Assembly: GCA_029255685.2 (NCBI GenBank)
Contig: CM055319.2
Location: 33,753,068-33,817,067, forward strand
Direction of reading: 5' to 3'
From: Silene conica
Taxonomy: Eukaryota > Streptophyta > Magnoliopsida > Caryophyllales > Caryophyllaceae
Length of the DNA: 64,000 nucleotides
Part shown: in pieces, positions 22,448-34,720 of the stretch
Layout of the letters: the number at the start of each line of letters is the position of its first letter
How positions within the stretch are numbered: position 1 is the first letter of the stretch
Program-made: the position numbers and the translations under genes
The notes under the pieces: model-generated
What the model was told of the DNA's origin: nothing
Databases searched by the model: none
What the model saw: only the letters and a program-made list of their open reading frames with translations

Positions 22448-25400
22448 ATGAAGAGGCAGAAAGTAGAACCTCCTGGTAGTCGAAGATTCAGATTGTCATA
22501 CTTTTTGTTGTTTGTAGCTCTTTTGTACTTGATTTTTATTGCATTCAAGTTCCCTGTACTTTTGGAGATTGCGTCTGGTTTAGGTGCACAGGACACTTCT
22601 CAGTTAGCCGCCTTAGACGATAACAATAACAATAACAATGTTAAAAAAGGCTCTCTTCGTTCCGTTTATAAGGACGTGCCTCACAGTAAGTTAGAGGGTA
22701 TTAAGAACCAAGATTTGTTATTAATGCCTGACAAGAAATGGATTGAATATACAAGACTACCTCCTTTTAAGCATCATAATGGTGGGGAAGTTACATATGA
22801 TTCTGATTCTGCCATGGAGAGAATGGCAGATGAGTCCTGGACATTGGGTTCGAAAGCTTGGGAAGAAATAGGAAATGATGACGCACTTCCTATTAATGTG
22901 TCTTCTACTTTAGACGGGAAGCCAGAGTCCTGTCCTTCGTCCATAGAAGTCGGTGGGAAAGATTTTGTAGATCAAGACCATGTCATGTTTCTTCCATGCG
23001 GCCTCGCTGCAGGCTCTTCTATCACACTAGTAGGGACTCCACATCATGCTCATCAAGAGTATGTACCTCAGCTCGCCAAGTTCAGAAACGGCGATCCATT
23101 AGTTATGGTTTCACAATTCAACATAGAATTGCAGGGATTGAAGGTCGTCGAAGGGGAGGCACCTCCCAAAATTCTGCATCTCAATCCTAGATTGAGAGGC
23201 GATTGGAGCCGTCGACCAGTTATTGAGCATAATACCTGTTATAGGATGCAGTGGGGGAAAGCTCACAGATGTGATGGTAGACCCTCATTGAAGGATGAAG
23301 ATATGCTTAGTAAGGCTGGTCTTTCTTTCAACTTTCGTATAACTTTTTCTACCTTACAGCCGTTGTTAATTTACCATGGCTACTAACTAGCTGCTTGTTA
23401 TTAAGGAAGCTGCACTGCCTTACATCAGTTCCTTTTTTATTCGCTTTTTTTCCCCTATACATTTGCATAGCGCAGAAAACTCAATACATTATGGGCTTAC
23501 ATGATTAGAATGGATAACAGTTCAGCCCTAGTCTAGCATTTTGAAGTTATGTTAATGAATGGTAATAGTTTGCATGGTCTGTCTATTCATTAAATTATGT
23601 CTAATGCAAGCATAGTTACGGAAGACTAGGTGTGTTGATTACATGAGCACTACGATGAAAACAACATGAAAATTTGTAAGTTCCTTTACGTGCTTTTTCT
23701 AAGTATGCAATATAGTTGTCTTCACATATCCAAAGAGTATATGCCTCCGGAAACAAATGTGGTTATAACTGTTGAGGAAGACAGAGACAATATCTGAATT
23801 TTCATCTAAGAAAACATGGTGTGAAGGATTTGTATAGGGAAATAATCCCTAAAATTTGATATTTTTAAGACCCTTTTTTTCACTTTTAATTTTTTGAATT
23901 ACTTTTTCTTCTAATTTTGATTTGATTTTCCACATGTTTGACCTTCTAAACTTAATTTAGTTATTGACTATTTTTTACGAAAAATTGTAAATAGCTGCTG
24001 GTATGAATATCACTTTATGTAACTCACTACCTTAAACTTTCTTTAAAAAGGACATTATCTTGTAAAATAAATCTGACTAGAAATTGTTACCTTAATTGCT
24101 TTTCAGCGAAAATAAGAGGAATATTCCGGCCAATTTCAGAATATCCTTCTAGAGGTCCTTTTCTTATGACCATATTAACCATTAACCATATACTTGAAAA
24201 TTATACACCATCCTTCCTTATTCAAAACTTTGAACTTTAAGTGAAGGTTATCTTCATCTTCCTCTCTCCGTCTCATCCTCCTATACTTTGCAATTCTATT
24301 TGTTGAACATCTTCTATCGCTGCAAAAGTTTTTGCATCTAATTGAAGAACACTTGGGGGTTGTTTGGTTCACAAAGGTGGAATGGAATGGATTTGATGTT
24401 GATACCATGATTTAGTACTCCATACCACTTTATTGTTTTGGTTTGATAGTCTTCTACCCTCTAGGAGGAATGACATTGCTTGGTTGGAGAGTAGGGAATG
24501 AGTATCTAGGGCATTGGAATGCAGTTGGAATCCATCAAGTATCAAACCCATTCCAAAATCACCCAATCAAACACCAGAATGGTTCAAATCCATTCCACTC
24601 CGAAATACCTAACCAAACACCCTTTAACAATCTCCGCAATTCAATAAAATTCATAGAATCTCTAAAATTAAATCCAGCACCTGAGCAACAACCTAGAGAA
24701 GGCTTGTAATGTTTGCTACAAGTAGATTGTGCAGCCCAACTAACATAATTCACTTATCTCTATATATATAAATAGAATGGTAATATATCAACAAGATCTC
24801 ACTGTCTTAATCATTTGCGCATGACATTTCACAGAGAGGCATGGGTTCAAATGCCAAATTTAGCAATTTGAGTTATTTTGTTCATGAAAACATCTTTTGG
24901 ACTACAGCCACTTGACAATGGTTAGCGACTATTTAGCACGTTCTGACATTCACTATATGTTTTTTTAAACTGTTTTCAATTGATTTTTCCTATTATTATT
25001 GTTTTCATTCTTTTTTAGAAATATAACTCAATGATATTTCGTATTCTGAAAGTTGAATTTATAAGTAGATATCTTTAAAATGTTTTACCACTATAATGAT
25101 AAGAAGTAAATATTTAATGTGCATTTTTAATATTGAAATTATGTATTTTGCCTTAGTGTTTAGTGTGTGAACTTGAACCCCCCCTCCCCATGACGAGGAT
25201 TATAGATCTGCCCCCGGGGTTTGATTATGAAGATGAAGGCGCCGAACTTGTATTTGTGAACTTGTGATATTGGTTTTGAAATTGACGACGAAGAAGAATA
25301 ACATAAGGGTAAATTGGTTAATATACTCTCTTATTTGCCGGAAAGTGGACAAGATGACAATTTATAATCAGAAGTGTTTTAAAAGGCAATGGTATTATAA

Positions 25401-28400
25401 TAGAAAATTACAAGGTAGTGAGTTACAAAAAGTGTTACTTATATGGTACTAATTAACAAAAAAATTCCGTATTTTTTTTGGTTTTCCTTTCCTTATTTTT
25501 TATCATTAATTTGTTTGTAATTTACTGTTTCAAACAATGATTTAATTTAACCGAGCCCAAAGTTTGGGAATACTTTGTTGTTTTTATTTTTTATTCCCTC
25601 GAATTTAGTGATACTGTCCCATTTCTTTTTTGGTCCATTGTAAGTAGTCCATTTCTAAATCTTTTAAAAATAAAAGGGGCACATTCCATACTAACCCTAG
25701 TCAAGTAATGATTTAGCTTAGTTGAGACAAGTGGCAGTACTCTCTTAGTCCTAGTCAACTGCTTACCTGTTTTTGTTCTTTGTGAGGAGTAATCTAACCA
25801 AAGGTAAACAAAAGACTGAAACGGAAGTAGTTGTATTTTTAAAGTCAAGCAATGACACATAATCAGTTGCATAATTTCTTGTCGATCGAGGACAATATAA
25901 CTGGGATGGAGCCATAGTGTTTTATAAGTTTAAAATGCGTCTACTAAAGGTATTAGGATGTTGCTTAGTTGGTGGTCTCTCCCCAATGCCAGCTTTTTCT
26001 TCCCACATACAATTTTTCACATGGCTGATGCATCAACTTATCCCTCCCTATAGCATTATCTAGCTTGCATATCTGATATACCAGATTTCCAGTTTTGAAT
26101 GTTGAATGTCTGTTGCCACAGTTGATGGATACAGGAAATGTGAGAAGTGGATGCACAATGATGTGGTAGACCCCAAGGAATCAAAAACCAGTACATGGTT
26201 CAAACGATTTATAGGTCGAAAGCAAAAACCAGAACTAACTTGGCCATTTCCTTTCGCTGAAGGCAAACTGTTTATCCTCACAATACGCGCTGGCATTGAA
26301 GGTTTTCACGTCAGTGTTGGGGGACGACATATTACCTCATTTCAATACCGAACGGTAGATCATTTCTGCTGGTGCCTTTTCGTATCCATTTAACATAAAT
26401 AATGACATTCTTGTAATAGTTATAAATGCATGCCTGGGGCACAATGTTATCTATGAGCTCCGGGTACACTCTAACTATAGTAGGTGATCTTGCATTGATC
26501 TCTTTAGCTGAGCTACTATATGCAAAACGCCAGAATTTGTTGTTTTTTGGTTTTGCTTTGAGCTAGTATTGCTACGTCAAGAATGTTGGCCCGCTGAATT
26601 ATAGCAACTAGATTTAAGTGCCAACATTTGTGCGTGCCAGAGGATTCCCTCACTTTCTGAGTTGTTTGCACGTTCTCAACTTTTCTATGTGTTTTACGTC
26701 ATTTCCATCCAGAAACATGCCTCCACATCCCCTGTAACATCCAGCTTCCTGTTTCCTGCTCTTTTCTCTTCTTTTAATTTCCTTAATTTTTTTGTGTTAT
26801 GATCCGAAACCATCTTGTACTTTACTAATGCAATTTGGCATAGACCCACTGCCGGAATTGGTAACGTGAATAGTGTTATGATTCAACACCATTTTATAGT
26901 TTGACGAGATTAGGAAAATGAATTACTTATACTAATCTTTTCGAGCCTGTTGTCTTCCGTCTTTTCTCTATTTTCAGGGATTTGCGCTTGAAGACGCCAC
27001 TGGTTTAGTAGTTCAAGGAGATGTGGATGTTTATTCTGTTTATGTGACTTCACTGCCAACAACTCATCCAAGCTTTGCTCCCCAAAGAGTACTTGAAATG
27101 TCATCTCGGTGGAAAGTGTCTGCTTTGGCCAGAACACCTATCCCACTCTTTATTGGTATACTCTCTGCCACAAATCATTTCGCGGAACGTATGGCAGTGA
27201 GGAAATCATGGATGCAGTCCCCGGAAATCAGGTCTTCAAATGTAGCTGTCCGTTTCTTTGTTGCCTTGGTAACCACAGCAGCATGCTTCAGTTTTGTATT
27301 TTTTCTATTGTTGTTGCTGGACTAACTTGCTTGAATTGAACTCTTTTTTTTAGCAGCTAAAGAATGGAATTATGTTTCTCGAATGCTGCCAAAGTGATTT
27401 ATCTTGCAAATATGTTCTTTGTCCCCATTGCTACTATTTTTCTCTTTTTAAATTTGATAGTTTTAAAATTAAAAACGAATATTACCAAGCTCTGATCTCG
27501 TGTGTTTGTTTATGTTACTATTATGACAGACCTTGTTTAATGTTATATCTAAGGATGGCTGTGATTCTGGTTTGAGTAGGGTGGAGTTTCGTCCTCATCC
27601 ACCCATCACTTAAAACTTTATCCAACCCCTTTGTCATCCACGGAACTTATCACCCCAATGGCCCAACCCATCCATCCACCCCCCGTGGATGAAACGGGTG
27701 GATGGGTCATAAAAATGTTTGATTACTCAAACTCCCCATTGTTTAGCTCATTTTTCAATCCTTTGTCAGTGTTTGTGTATAAACAAATCTAGTACACTAT
27801 CATAATACCCTACTTTAACCCAATCTAGTGTAAGTACTGCTCTATGAAGTCCAAGTTATTCTTCAAACCCATCAGAATTCAAACTATGCAACATTAATTA
27901 TACTCCCTCCGCCCCGATCAATTGTTATCTATTACTCTTGGCACAAAGATCAAGAAAAGGGAAATGGGTGAATTTTGACCACACAAAACTACAACCCCAC
28001 ATGCATATGAAAGGTGGTCCACAAAAAACTTCCGAAAGGGGAAATAGATAACTATTGGTTGATACACCTAAAAATAGAAATAGATAACTATTGACCAGGA
28101 CGGAGGGAATATTTACATTTCCAAATGGAGCTAAGGACTCGCATATAATGATTTGATAAATCAAAATGACTCATGAAACTTGTGCTTTAATTTACATTAA
28201 AATAGGAGTCGTTTTGACGCAAATTTTCAAGCAATTTTTATTATGGCTCATCCGGAAACATCCTCTTTGTGTTGATAACTCATGTGCCACCTAACTTGCA
28301 TTTCTGTTGATGATTCATCTGATACATTGAGATCATTTGAAGTACAGCTTAAAGTTGGTGGATATAAATTTTAATGTTCATGAGTTTTCTCTTCTTTCAT

Positions 28401-30136
28401 GGAAACCTTGTATGCTTTGTGGTTCTTTAATGTATTTCTATTTCTTATTTGCGCGGTAGTGTAATTGAAAATTGTTTGGTTTGTTCCTTCACTACTCTTT
28501 CTGGTGTTCTGTCAAATTTCTGTTGTGGCTTACTACTATACTTGTAATGCCTACATGTAGAACCAACGGAAGGAGGTTAACCTAGTTCTGAAGAAAGAAG
28601 CAGCTTACTTTGGAGATATTGTGATTTTGCCTTTCCTAGATCGTTATGAGTTGGTAGTTCTTAAAACAATTGCTATATGCGAGTATGGGGTGAGTTGTTT
28701 CCCTAATTTATCTTTTGAAGTTCGTCCTTGTACTGTTATACAATCTACTTCACTTGGAATGGTTGAGCACTCTAGTAGAGTATACGAATTTTCAGGTTCA
28801 TAATGTGACAGCTGCATACATAATGAAATGCGATGATGACACATTTGTGAGAGTAAATATCGTGCTGAGACAAATTGAGGCAATTTCTCCGGAAAAGTCT
28901 CTTTACATGGGAAATTTAAATCTTTTGCATCGGCCTCTTAGGCATGGCAAATGGGCCGTCTCCTATGAGGTACAAAATTATTGCACATTATACATCTATT
29001 TGTACCGAATTAGTGATGCATACAGTATCAAAACAGTTAGTACAGTCTGTTTGTGCGAGAGTTGTTATCTTTCATCTACCTCTATGACTGGAAACTTTTG
29101 TTGGAAAACTCATTTTCTAGTAGAAATATTTTGCTGGTATTGTTCATTCGAACTTGTTGGTGTTGGAAAACATACTTAATGTTTTAACCGAAAATGTAGA
29201 ATATCTCTCTATTTCCTGTTATCTTTGAACATTCCCCGCTTCCCTTTTCCACACATTGTTTAATGATTAGGGAGTTGCAGTATTGTCGCTTTGCTGCTCT
29301 TTTTATCCTTCCCTATCTTTGTACCTTTTTATTTGCTTTAACTTCGTTTGTTAAATTCCCTTCAGTGGATCATAGTGTAGCCCTACATTGTTTTGGGACG
29401 AACACTTACTCATTGTTTTTGGTTGTTTGATGCTTAAAGAGTACGAGTTTTCACGCGTCTACTAATATTTGTGGTTAAATATTGTTCCTTAGTGTTAGTT
29501 GGCATTTTTTTTTTTGTATTTTGTGTTCCAAAGGTTTGGTGCTGGGGCCTGTCTGTATAAATACTCCTGTAGTAGGGATGTGAGGAGGAATAAAGGTAGG
29601 ATCCTCTTCTTCCATATATCTGCAGCCCAATTATCCAAATATGGGAGCATATTTTCAAGACTCACATTCACGATTATGTTTTTCCCAAGTTTCTACCCTG
29701 CAATGTTTGAGATTTTCCTTTGATTGGCAGGAATGGCCACAAGAAATATACCCTCCTTACGCCAATGGCCCTGCCTACATAATCTCCAGAGACATTGCCA
29801 AGTTCATCGGCCATCAGCACAGAAACCAAAGCTTAAGGGTCAGTGGCTACTTTTTTCGTAACTGCTTTTACCTTCATTCTTGCGGTCATTGTCATTATCG
29901 TAGTGAATGGTTTATTGATTTACGTTGTGCAGCTGTTCAAGATGGAAGATGTGAGTATGGGAATGTGGGTTCAACAGTTCAATAGCACCCAACGTGTCCA
30001 GTACTCCCACAATTGGAAATATTGTCAGTATGGATGCATGGAAGGATATTTCACTGCACACTATCAATCTCCTCGGCAAATGCTGTGCCTGTGGGACAAT
30101 TTAGCCAAAGGTCGGCCTCTTTGTTGCAATGTCTGA
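22448..30136 (+). CDS. Hydroxyproline O-galactosyltransferase (GALT2-6 type; Gal-lectin plus GT31), seven exons
   Basis: Exons: 22448-23309, 26122-26354, 26978-27268, 28561-28689, 28796-28969, 29731-29838, 29933-30136. All junctions are GT-AG and keep frame, giving 2001 bp or 666 residues, the usual family size. The product is a type II Golgi protein with a signal anchor at residues 16-33. The galectin-like domain (about 145-365) contains WPFPF and [14 protein letters not shown]. The GT31 domain (about 420-660) contains [22 protein letters not shown], the DDD metal site at 518-520 (MKCDDDTF), [17 protein letters not shown] and EDVSMGMW near 604. Family members add the first galactose to hydroxyproline on arabinogalactan proteins. 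The start ATG gives [10 protein letters not shown]; upstream in-frame sequence lacks an ATG. No breaks seen, so the gene is probably functional. I cannot choose among GALT2-6 paralogues. Confidence 0.9.
24355..24622. mobile_element. PIF/Harbinger-like MITE in intron 1
   Basis: The left end GGGGGTTGTTTGGTT and right end AACCAAACACCC are inverted. The inner flanks GGAATGGAATGG and CCATTCCACTCC are also inverted. Length about 268 bp. Such TTTGGTT-ended MITEs are common in plants. No clean target duplication was resolved. Confidence 0.55.
25594..25827. mobile_element. Degenerate Stowaway-like MITE in intron 1
   Basis: The left end TATTCCCTCGAATTT and right end AAAGGTAAACAAAAGACTG then ACGGAAGTA resemble Stowaway termini with TA on both sides (25592-25593 and 25828-25829). 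About 234 bp, diverged. Confidence 0.42.
27903..28109. mobile_element. Stowaway MITE in intron 3
   Basis: Begins CTCCCTCCGCCCCGATCAAT and ends GACCAGGACGGAGGGAA, with inverted termini and TA duplications at 27901-27902 and 28110-28111. Subterminal ATTGTTATCTATT and AATAGATAACTATTG are inverted too. Non-coding. Confidence 0.8.
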
Positions 30137-31052
30137 TAGTAAGGGGCGTAGACTCAAGTGCTGTTCAAGGAATTCTAAATTTTTGACTCTTTTGAGAAGT
30201 TAGATTCTTTTTTGAGCAAAGCAAAGTGATTTGAGAACTCGGACACATAAAGAATGTCTGATATAGGGAGGCAGGGGGGTGTAAGTTGATTTTACTAATA
30301 CCACGGTGTGAACTGCGAATGCGATGAGTAGGTTATTCATGGCTATTTTTTTAGGCGAGTTCTAAATTCGTTTTAGTGATTGTTGTATATACTTTGTGCC
30401 GATACGGTGAGTTGGTGATGTAACTTTTTGGGAGGTGGGAATTGTGAAACTCGATGTCAACAATATACTGTAGTACATTTTTTCCCAGATGTTGGACGTT
30501 GAAATCTGTAAGCATTAAGAATTCTGAATTGTAGAGCTTATTCACATAATTCCTTGCATCCCAGAAGTGAACTCTCCTAATTCAGCAGTTATTAACTTGT
30601 TATACTGATACAAAAATTACTCCAAAGAATAATATTCGTGACCTTCCTACGGAGACTCTTGGCTAGAACGGTTGCTTAAAATTGTTCTGTTAACGATTTT
30701 GGTATTAATTTGGTACGAGTAACAGTCTTAGCCCTTGGGGACTGTTTGCTAATGATTTTGAATATCAGGTAATTTTACATGGTTTTTTGTTTTTTGTAAA
30801 AGAAAAATTAACGATGACATTTGCTTGAGTTAGACCTATAACTCTAAACAATGGTGAATTATAATCAAAACATATTGATAATAACTTGTGTTAATGCTTG
30901 AAGACGCATCAAATGATAAGGGGTTTGGATCAGAACTCATCGCACCTTAGCTTACACGAGAAAAATTTGAAGTTTATTATTTGATAAAATTTATTAATAA
31001 CTGCTTTTTAAATACACTTTTTTTAAATTTTCACTTTTAAAAAAACACAAAT
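30137..31052 (+). other. 3' UTR of galactosyltransferase gene and intergenic DNA
   Basis: The first 400 bp probably contain the 3' UTR, with several AATAAA-like signals. Beyond that nothing recognisable; AT-rich and without ORFs. Confidence 0.45.
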
Positions 31053-31232
31053 TTTCATTGAAAACGGATATATCCATCACAAGTTGGAGATGGATCAAGT
31101 AATAGCCAAGTGGTTATATAAGACAAAAGCATAATGTTACCGTCTAGGTCATTTGCTTTTGTCTTATCTACCAACTTGGATATTACTTGACCCGTCTTCA
31201 ACTTGTGACGAATATCTCCATCTTCAATAAGA
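31053..31232. mobile_element. Foldback MITE
   Basis: Nearly the whole 180 bp is an inverted repeat. The left arm contains CACAAGTTGGAGATGGATCA and AGACAAAAGCA; the right arm contains TGCTTTTGTCT and TGACCCGTCTTCAACTTGTG. Arms are about 85 bp with a short loop near 31140-31150. Target duplication not resolved. Confidence 0.65.
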
Positions 31233-31388
31233 CTTACTGTTTAAAAAAAATATAAAAATTACACCTAAAATATTGCAAAACTTTAAAAATTGCACCCTAA
31301 TCCATACTTTTGCATTTTTGTAACAAAAGTTCCCCCCACTTTTTTAATTTCTCATATGATTATCGAATTCTATAGAGAGAAAAAAGTA

Positions 31389-31565
31389 CTCCCTCCGATT
31401 TTTTGTGTTGTTCCTCTTTTCATTTGGTTTAATTTCATGTGGGGTCATATGTATTGTGGTCCAAAATCAATTTCATGTGGGGTCATATGTATTGTGTGGT
31501 CCAAAGTGATTCCCTTATTTTTTGTGTCAAAATAAAAAGGGAACAACACAAGAAATCAAAGGGAG
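31389..31565. mobile_element. Stowaway MITE with internal duplication
   Basis: CTCCCTCCGATTTTTTGTG at the left and CACAAGAAATCAAAGGGAG at the right are inverted, flanked by TA at 31387-31388 and 31566-31567. Inside, a segment of about 37 bp beginning ATTTCATGTGGGGTCATATG is present twice in tandem (from about 31433 and 31470). Confidence 0.82.
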
Positions 31566-31619
31566 TAATTAATTAAATTATATTATACGAATCATATATA
31601 TCAGTATATATACTTAAAA

Positions 31620-33060
31620 GAGGAACTTTTCGAGCGATTTCATTGGCTATTGTTTTAGAGCAATTTTATTGGCTATTATTTTAGTTAAATAAATTAAGTA
31701 TATATATAAAAAATAATTAAATAGTAATAAAATATCTATCTATCTATCTATATTATTAAATGAAGCTTTTTTCGAGCAACGTAATTGGTTGAAAAATATA
31801 ATAAGAGTTTTTCAAAATAAGGATAAAAAAAAAGATAAAATTTGCTAATATATTAATAAATAAATGTACACTTTTTTGTTAATAAAAATGCGATAATAGT
31901 ATTAGTGTTTCTCAAAACTCAAAACACACCATCAGAATCCTAATAGCTTAAAGATAAAGTAGAAGTTGAGATCAATTCTAATACTATTCAACGTCGTTCA
32001 TAGTATATATAAATAAATTAAAGTTTTACATCTTGCTACTTGCATATGACGGTGGCCAAACTAAAATATTTTGTTTCAACTGTTTCTATTATGTTATTTG
32101 ACGTGTTTCTACCTTTTTCGGTCATGTTTTTTTTGTGACTTTCACTGACATTATTTATTTATTCATATGAACAGGTCAGTGAAATTTTTACTAGAGAAAT
32201 ATATTGAAAGAGCATATAGATATTGTTGAAAGCTAAAGATACTCAAACATTAAGAATGACGGTAAGACAAACTTCTCATGTTCTAATTTTTTTCCGCTCT
32301 ATGAGATTGAATAATTCACTCTAACATGTTACTCAGGAAAGAAGTTTATCCGCGAGGAGAAGATAATTCAAAAGTAGCTTAAATTTCGTTATTGGTGTAA
32401 TTTTTAAACTTTTTTTTAAAAAAGAGAGTTAATTTAAAAAGTATATTTTAAAAATGAGTTGTTGATAATTTACTTAAATCGTAAAAGGCAGCTAAAAACC
32501 CGCACATTAATAACCAAATGGTATTATGTTAAAATACCGGATTAGCCATGATTCGGCAAATATTTGAGATATGCTTTACATATGTAAGAAAAAGTATCAA
32601 TTATATGTGGTTAATACAATGTTAAGGATACTAATTTTTTGGTCTAAGCGATTTCATTGGTTATTATTTTAGAATAATTTTATTGGCTATTACTTTACTT
32701 AAATAAATTAAGTATATAAATAAAAAGATAATTAAAATAGTAATAAAATATCAGTTGGATAATTATTGTTTTTAGAGCGATTGTATTGGCTATTAGTTTA
32801 ATTAAATAAATTATGTAAATAATAAAAGATAATTAAGTAGTAGTAAAATATGAATTGGATAATTATTGAATTAGTTAATAAAATAATTGATTTCATTGGT
32901 TGTTGTTATAGAGCAATTTCATTGGCTATTATTTTGGTTAAATAAATTAATTATATAATTAAAAAGATAATTAAATAGTAATAAAATATCAGTAGCATAA
33001 TTATTGTTTTTTAGAGCGATCACATTGGTTAAATAAATTAAGTATAAAAATATAAAAATT
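31620..33060. repeat. AT-rich imperfect repeats within Helitron 1
   Basis: Repeated units of about 100-130 bp containing GCGATTTCATTGGCTATT, TTAAATAAATTAAGTATAT and AGATAATTAAATAGTAATAA recur at about 31630, 32645, 32770, 32885 and 33015, with an unrelated stretch at about 31740-32620 between. A (TATC)n microsatellite sits at about 31733-31752. Similar repeats are in Helitron 2. Confidence 0.65.
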
Positions 33061-33177
33061 GATTGTAAACTAAGAGTTTTGGCTACCGTAGAGTTATGGT
33101 ATAATTTGTTGTTTCTCTTCTCTTATTTAATTAAAAGCATAAATAGATGTATTGATGGATATATTAAGCCTCTCTTA

Positions 33178-33186
33178 TTTAATTAA
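33178..33186. repeat. 9-bp target duplication of MULE MITE, left copy
   Basis: TTTAATTAA at 33178-33186 equals TTTAATTAA at 33739-33747. Nine base pairs is the typical Mutator-superfamily duplication. Confidence 0.8.
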
Positions 33187-33738
33187 GGGATATTCTACAT
33201 GGTACCCCTCAAATTTTCGACTTTCTACATGGTATCCCTACGCTTTTTAAAACATACATGGTACCCCTAATTGTTGTCATCAACACTACGTGTACCCCTA
33301 AACTTTATTTTCCGTTAATGAAACTCAGTTTTAAGCGTTAAAAGATTACTTAGACGCATAACCAAACTTGACATTTATCATCTCATGACATAAGGGCTCT
33401 ATTAGAATTAATATCCATTCTTTAGACGTGATAATTTGGCAAAGATCAATAATCTTTCGTTCACCTTTTTTTTAGCCCATATATATTTATAAATATTATG
33501 ATCGAGATGGTTATTGAGCCTAATAGAGTCCTTATGTCATGTGATAATAAATGACAAGTTTCCTTACGCGTTCAAGTTATCACTTAAAACTTTAAAATGA
33601 GTTTAATTGATGGAAAATAAAGTTTAGGGGTACGCGTAGTGATAATGAGAACAATTAGGGGTACCATGTATGTTTTAAAAAGTGTAGGGGTACCATGTAG
33701 AAAGTCAAAAAATTGAGGGGTACCATATAGAATATCCC
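33187..33738. mobile_element. Mutator-like (MULE) MITE with long inverted repeats
   Basis: 552 bp beginning GGGATATTCTACATGGTACC and ending ATAGAATATCCC. Inverted arms of about 150 bp carry repeated GGTACCCCT and AGGGGTACC motifs. It is flanked by the 9-bp duplication TTTAATTAA. No ORF. Inserted in Helitron 1. Confidence 0.82.
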
Positions 33739-33779
33739 TTTAATTAAAAGCATAAATAGATGTATTGATGAATATATTA

Positions 33780-34720
33780 AGCACTTAAATTTACGAGGTA
33801 TAATAAAAAAATACGAGCTACATAATACGAACACATAAGAATATTAGCTCATGTAAAAAGAATAATAGTTTAAGAGAATCACGAACTAAAAAACACGAGC
33901 GCAGAAGAATGCAAGCTATTAACCTAAAAATACGAGCTAATACAAAAAGAATATGAGCAATTAAACTAAGAATATGAGCTAATTAAAAGCAATATGAGTT
34001 ATTAATGTAAGACGAGCTTTAAAATACGAGCACGAATGAATACGAGCTAATGAAAAAACAATACGAGCTATTAAGATAAGACGAGCTTCAAAATATGAGC
34101 AGAAATGAATACGAATATGAGATTAAAAGGATCACGAACTTAAATATACGAGCACATAAGAATACGATCTATTAAGATGAGAATACAAGCCAATGTAAAC
34201 AGAATACGAAAACACGAGTTAATTGAAATACTTCCCGAGCTAAAAAAAATAGAACCAAATTTGCAAGACGCCAAATTTCATGATATAATAAGCATTTAAG
34301 ATTACGTGGTATAATTAAAAGAATACGAGATACAAACTACGAATATATAAGAAACACGAGCTAATGTAAACGGAATAAGAATCTAAGAGAATCAGAAACT
34401 AAAAAATACGAGCACATAAGAACGCGAGCAATTAACGTAAGAATGTGAGCCAATATAGCTATTAAGCTAAGAATACGAGCTAATGTAAAAAAAATACGAG
34501 TTATTAAGATAAGAATACGAGCTAATGTAAAAAAAAACACGAGCATATATATAAGAGGATCACGAACTTACAAATATGAGCATATAAGATTACGGGCTAA
34601 TATAAAAAGAATACGAGCTAATGTAAGAAGAATACGGGCTAATAAGATAAAAATACGAGCTATTAACATAAAAATACGAGGTAATGTAAAACGTATACGA
34701 GCTTATAAGATAAGAATGTG
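33780..34720. repeat. TACGAGC short-interspersed repeat tract, Helitron 1 left part
   Basis: Dozens of degenerate units of about 15-25 bp of the type AATACGAGCTAATGTAAAAA, alternating with GAGCTATTAAGATAAGAA. It continues at 43529-43765 after the inserted LTR element. The homologous tract in Helitron 2 is at 46090-47010. Confidence 0.8.
34716..34720. repeat. Target site duplication of gag/pol-less LTR element, left copy
   Basis: ATGTG, identical to 43524-43528. Confidence 0.92.

Noticed and set aside
27580..27720. Palindromic GGATGG/CCATCC-rich stretch in intron 3 as a MITE
   Set aside because: Local inverted words but no clear termini or duplication.
31740..32640. A further nested Helitron starting TCTATATTATTAAATGAAGC
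   Set aside because: The 5' end is suggestive, but no matching hairpin plus CTAG end was found before the surrounding repeat resumes.
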